Of a stretch of DNA of 64,000 bases, positions 62,001 through 64,000 are shown piece by piece. The notes beneath the pieces were generated by a model. It did no database searches, was not told the origin of the DNA, and saw only the letters and a list, made by a program, of their open reading frames with translations. This DNA is from Chloroflexota bacterium (lineage in GTDB: Bacteria; Chloroflexota; Anaerolineae; VGOG01), in assembly GCA_030611885.1 (NCBI GenBank), contig JAUWOY010000006.1, positions 38,893-102,892 on the forward strand, read 5' to 3'. The position numbers and the translations under genes were made by a program. The first letter of the stretch is position 1, and each line of letters begins with the position of its first letter.

Positions 62001-64000
62001 AAAGTAGGAAACTTCAGAAACTCGACGGGCACCCAGTAGTCATAGCTTTTCCATTTCTTGTCATATCCAAAGAGAATGTCGGGAATAGGGTTACCATTAA
62101 CATAAATAGCATCCGCCTCCGTGTTTGGCGCGAAGCGGTCCACATCATAAGCCATTATGGTGAGGCGTGCCTTCTCTGCCACACTTTTCCCAATAGGGTT
62201 ACACTTATGGACAACCTCGCCGTAGTCATCAATTACCAACCCATCAGTCAAGTGACCATTTTCGTCCACCAGGCCGTAGTAGCGCGAAATCGGGATAGTA
62301 ACAGTAATCACACCACCAAATTGGTAGTTCTGTCGCAAATCCTGTTCAGTCGGCTCTTCAGGCAAGATCCTACCCCAGAAAATATCATCCTCGACAAAAT
62401 GATAAAACGGAGGCGGCTCAAGCGGTGGGACTTCCCCTTCCGCTGGCGTGAAAGAGGCGTTGGTGTTGTCGTAGTCCCAGCCACTTCCCAGGCCGTCATC
62501 GTCGCGGGCGGAAACGCCAAAATCAATGGAATTCTCGGCAAGCACCCAATCGCCACTTATCTTGAAGCTCCAGGTCAGCTCGTAACCGTTGGCTAACTCT
62601 GTGTTGGTGACGCTGGTTATGGTTAGATAGTTAGCCCCTTCCTCACCGGCCCAGAGGGAAGAGCTGCCATCGGACTGAGACCACATCATGGTAAGAGACT
62701 TCAAAGGGTGGCGAAGTTGGAGGTAACAGTACTTGAGATCATCCCTCCCATTAGGATCGTAATATTGGGCGGTCACCGAATAAACAGTGTCTGGATACAT
62801 AGTTTGTGGTTGACCGCTTATGTCTGAGGCATGAGCAGTTGGTGACTGGGCTGATCCTGTAGCAAAGCTCCAGGTATAGGGTTCTGCTAGTGGATTACTG
62901 GCTTCATCGGTAATAGCTGTACTCAGAGTAGCAGTATACTCGTGGTCGTAGTCCAGGTTAGCATCAGGGGTGAAGATAGCAGTGTAGGTGTCGCTGTCGT
63001 ATGTTACCGTCCCTGCGACTGCACTGCCAGCTAGAGTGAAGCTGCCGGCAGTTATGGTGGAGACATCCATAGGTTCGCTGAAGGTAGCCATTACCACCGT
63101 GTCAATAGCCACATCAGTGGCACCATTCTCAGGAGATGTGCTGACTACTGTGGGCGGCGTGGTATCCTCCCCGCCCGTAAACCGCAGAATGAACAGCCCC
63201 CCACTCTCAGCGGCGACGTAGGCGTAGCTCCCCGCCACCGCCACGTCCCTGGCAGACCCTGGCGTGTCGTAGAAGCCGGCCTCTGTGGGAGCCGCCGGGT
63301 CGGTGACGTTGATGACGCGCAGGCCACCACCCCAATCAGCGACGTAGGCGTAGTTCCCCGCCACCGCCACGCCCTCGGTACCCCCCGTGTAGTAGTAACC
63401 GGCCTCGGTGGGAGCCGATGGGTCGGTGACGTTGATGATGCACAGGCTGTACCAATCGGCGACGTAGGCGTAGGTGTGACCCTGCGGATCACCTGCCGCC
63501 ACCGCCACGCCATAGGCCCTCCCCGGTGTGTCGTAGTAGCCGGCCTCGGTGGGAGCTGCCGGGTCGGTAACGTTGATGATGTGCAGGCCCTCGTACTTAT
63601 TGGCGACGTAGGCGTAGTTCCCCGCCACCGCTACGCTCTTGGCATACACCGGCGTGTCGGAGAAGCCGGTCTCGGTGGGGGCCGCCGGGTCGGTGACGTT
63701 GATGATGCGCAGGCCCGCCCAATCATCGGCGACGTAGGCGTAGTTCCCCACCACCGCTACGCCTCTGGCATACGACGGCGTGTCGCAGGAGCCAGCCTCG
63801 GTGGGGGCCGCCGGGTCGGAGACGTTGATGATGCGCAGACCGCTTAACCCATCGGCGACATAGGCATAGTTCCCCGCCACCGCCACGCCTTCGGCCCACC
63901 CCGGCCTGTAGTAGCCAGCCTCGCTGTGGGGCGCCGGGTTGGTGACGTTGATGATGCGCAGGCCCGCCCAATCATCGGCGACGTAGGCGTAGTTCCCCGC
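59075..64000 (-). CDS. Large secreted protein: LVIVD repeats, Big_5-like, lipase-like domain, dockerin-like C-terminus (5' partial)
   Basis: At least 1641 residues; the frame runs off the window end. Going N to C: about seven ~42-residue LVIVD repeats ([24 protein letters not shown]), a Big_5-like Ig domain ([20 protein letters not shown]), further Ig-like modules, an alpha/beta-hydrolase of lipase or PGAP1 type ([20 protein letters not shown], nucleophile elbow [19 protein letters not shown]), several beta-sandwich modules ([20 protein letters not shown]), a fibronectin-like module and a dockerin-like pair of calcium loops ([40 protein letters not shown]). It is probably an extracellular lipase or esterase anchored to a complex. 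Confidence 0.85.
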   Translation of the reverse strand, partial: AGNYAYVADDWAGLRIINVTNPAPHSEAGYYRPGWAEGVAVAGNYAYVADGLSGLRIINVSDPAAPTEAGSCDTPSYARGVAVVGNYAYVADDWAGLRIINVTDPAAPTETGFSDTPVYAKSVAVAGNYAYVANKYEGLHIINVTDPAAPTEAGYYDTPGRAYGVAVAAGDPQGHTYAYVADWYSLCIINVTDPSAPTEAGYYYTGGTEGVAVAGNYAYVADWGGGLRVINVTDPAAPTEAGFYDTPGSARDVAVAGSYAYVAAESGGLFILRFTGGEDTTPPTVVSTSPENGATDVAIDTVVMATFSEPMDVSTITAGSFTLAGSAVAGTVTYDSDTYTAIFTPDANLDYDHEYTATLSTAITDEASNPLAEPYTWSFATGSAQSPTAHASDISGQPQTMYPDTVYSVTAQYYDPNGRDDLKYCYLQLRHPLKSLTMMWSQSDGSSSLWAGEEGANYLTITSVTNTELANGYELTWSFKISGDWVLAENSIDFGVSARDDDGLGSGWDYDNTNASFTPAEGEVPPLEPPPFYHFVEDDIFWGRILPEEPTEQDLRQNYQFGGVITVTIPISRYYGLVDENGHLTDGLVIDDYGEVVHKCNPIGKSVAEKARLTIMAYDVDRFAPNTEADAIYVNGNPIPDILFGYDKKWKSYDYWVPVEFLKFPTLVDGRPVAATNAITIAVDSQGFGYATEVAWARLEIPGTYPILLVPGYGGGSGGGYWKELEQYLLAEGYIVNTTYFFEEEQLETDTGKSSVAGQAELLDDFISNTLLLRYNTNEINIVSHSTGGLDSRAYIEKRYWNTSATNVPTLVTISAPHRGTYVADKILAGSGIFKLGPLFHYCKCERTNNITEQYVNTQFNWRHPAMPGVNYYALVADASKPDDFSRYDEVEWVVESSFWVNYYGFPRSYSILYKRSDYGNNYTGLFNGRNDGLVSMRSQSLQEVPGHVSGENTEIYVVRENHDTGRKSDRMGALLAEILHVDNQGRLIPQSELSVSEVQGLSVLLEEGTPTLPSTLIFSGVISESTTVTQTLYVDSNQTADVALFWDHQPLTFTLYYSDRTVVRTDDPGITYTETVGSAVEGNALAYAIENPSIGPWEAVLQAGAPLTDGVSSWLLMFTQRSSISSAIRTDADSYHIGDTVTVSAEVFSDTVAITGADARLTIVDPTDTVTETLLFDDGTHSDPAAGDGEYTNQFIVNQSGAYYVTADITGTTPSGTVFQKSTTTGITVLSRDAVLSGVYSDTGVDSDGNGLFDHLSINVGLDVTRESSFEISGNLYGSGGTLIGNATNVITLTSGSHDIPLNFDGKTIADANISGGFLLDEVIVTDFEADTVTEIATEVYTTSVYSASQFQHDPIRLTGTITDMGVDTDANSLYELLRVNAPLDVWHAGVYTVTVSLSDGNGQGITGFTRPYTLTAGLNTLALDFNGPSINLYNVDGPYQVKNLLFSRTSTETLEVTDLHTTQPYSYTAFEADTVAPSSAISPLPAVITTTPGINVTWSGSDPDPSSGIASYDVQYKVGSAGAWTEWLTQTVLTRYPFGPTDPITVTSGETYYFQVRANDYADNEEAYPGGNGDAHFCVLFNDFNDSGRVDVGDIMLVANCWRMTTEDPDCAPYDLDGDGIITVVDIMKVVAHWGETCE

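Overview
The window most likely comes from an uncultured anaerobic or facultative member of the Chloroflexota (Anaerolineae-like). This is inferred, not proven, from several traits together: moderately high GC, a GTP-type PEP carboxykinase, HdrABC and thiol:fumarate-reductase-type genes, a TtuA-type tRNA thiolase with a ThiS-like carrier, and intergenic DNA rich in palindromes and heptanucleotide repeats.

Layout. 1-1391: 3' end of a lipoate-protein-ligase family gene overlapping an OsmC-family gene whose catalytic cysteine codon is an in-frame TGA followed by a bacterial SECIS-like hairpin (probable selenoprotein). 1551-7165: acyl-CoA dehydrogenase, PEP carboxykinase, malic enzyme, a TrxR-like flavoprotein without its CxxC, and gene remnants. 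7328-12800: a tRNA, a putative small RNA, a 154-bp MITE, a TPR membrane protein, a DUF3467/HicB-like/HicA-like operon, and a LysM/FGE lipoprotein. 12797-22220: a defence-like island on the minus strand with an AlbA_2/ATPase regulator, an orphan AbiEi antitoxin, and a tight three-gene operon (1350-aa protein with six RpoA-CTD-like repeats, a sigma region 4-like helix-turn-helix and a HARE-HTH-like region; a 193-aa protein; a GHKL ATPase). 22620-26193: cold-shock protein, TtuB/TtuA-type pair, VUT transporter, era, a small ORF.

26339-37697: a long plus-strand cluster with fumarase alpha and beta, HdrC, HdrB, two HdrA-like flavoproteins, a CBS/ACT protein and TfrB/TfrA-like subunits. Together with PEP carboxykinase and malic enzyme this suggests C4-dicarboxylate metabolism in which fumarate reduction is linked to heterodisulfide or ferredoxin electron flow. 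Small HEPN, zinc-finger and unknown genes are interspersed. 37778-45677 (minus): smc, rnc, fabF, thrC, MOSC, a small unknown gene, moaC. 45818-57955 (plus): ftsY, prfB with its programmed frameshift, a tyrosine recombinase, rpoC, gyrA, a zinc-ribbon cold-shock protein, pyk. 57966-58971: second MITE copy, a Phd/RelE pair, tRNA-Arg. 59075-64000 (minus): a large secreted protein with LVIVD repeats, a lipase-like domain and a dockerin-like C-terminus, open at the window end.

A recurring theme is invasion by short repeats. Palindromic elements lie in frame inside at least four genes, heptamer arrays encode the ends of several proteins, and a MITE with perfect 8-bp target duplications occurs twice.
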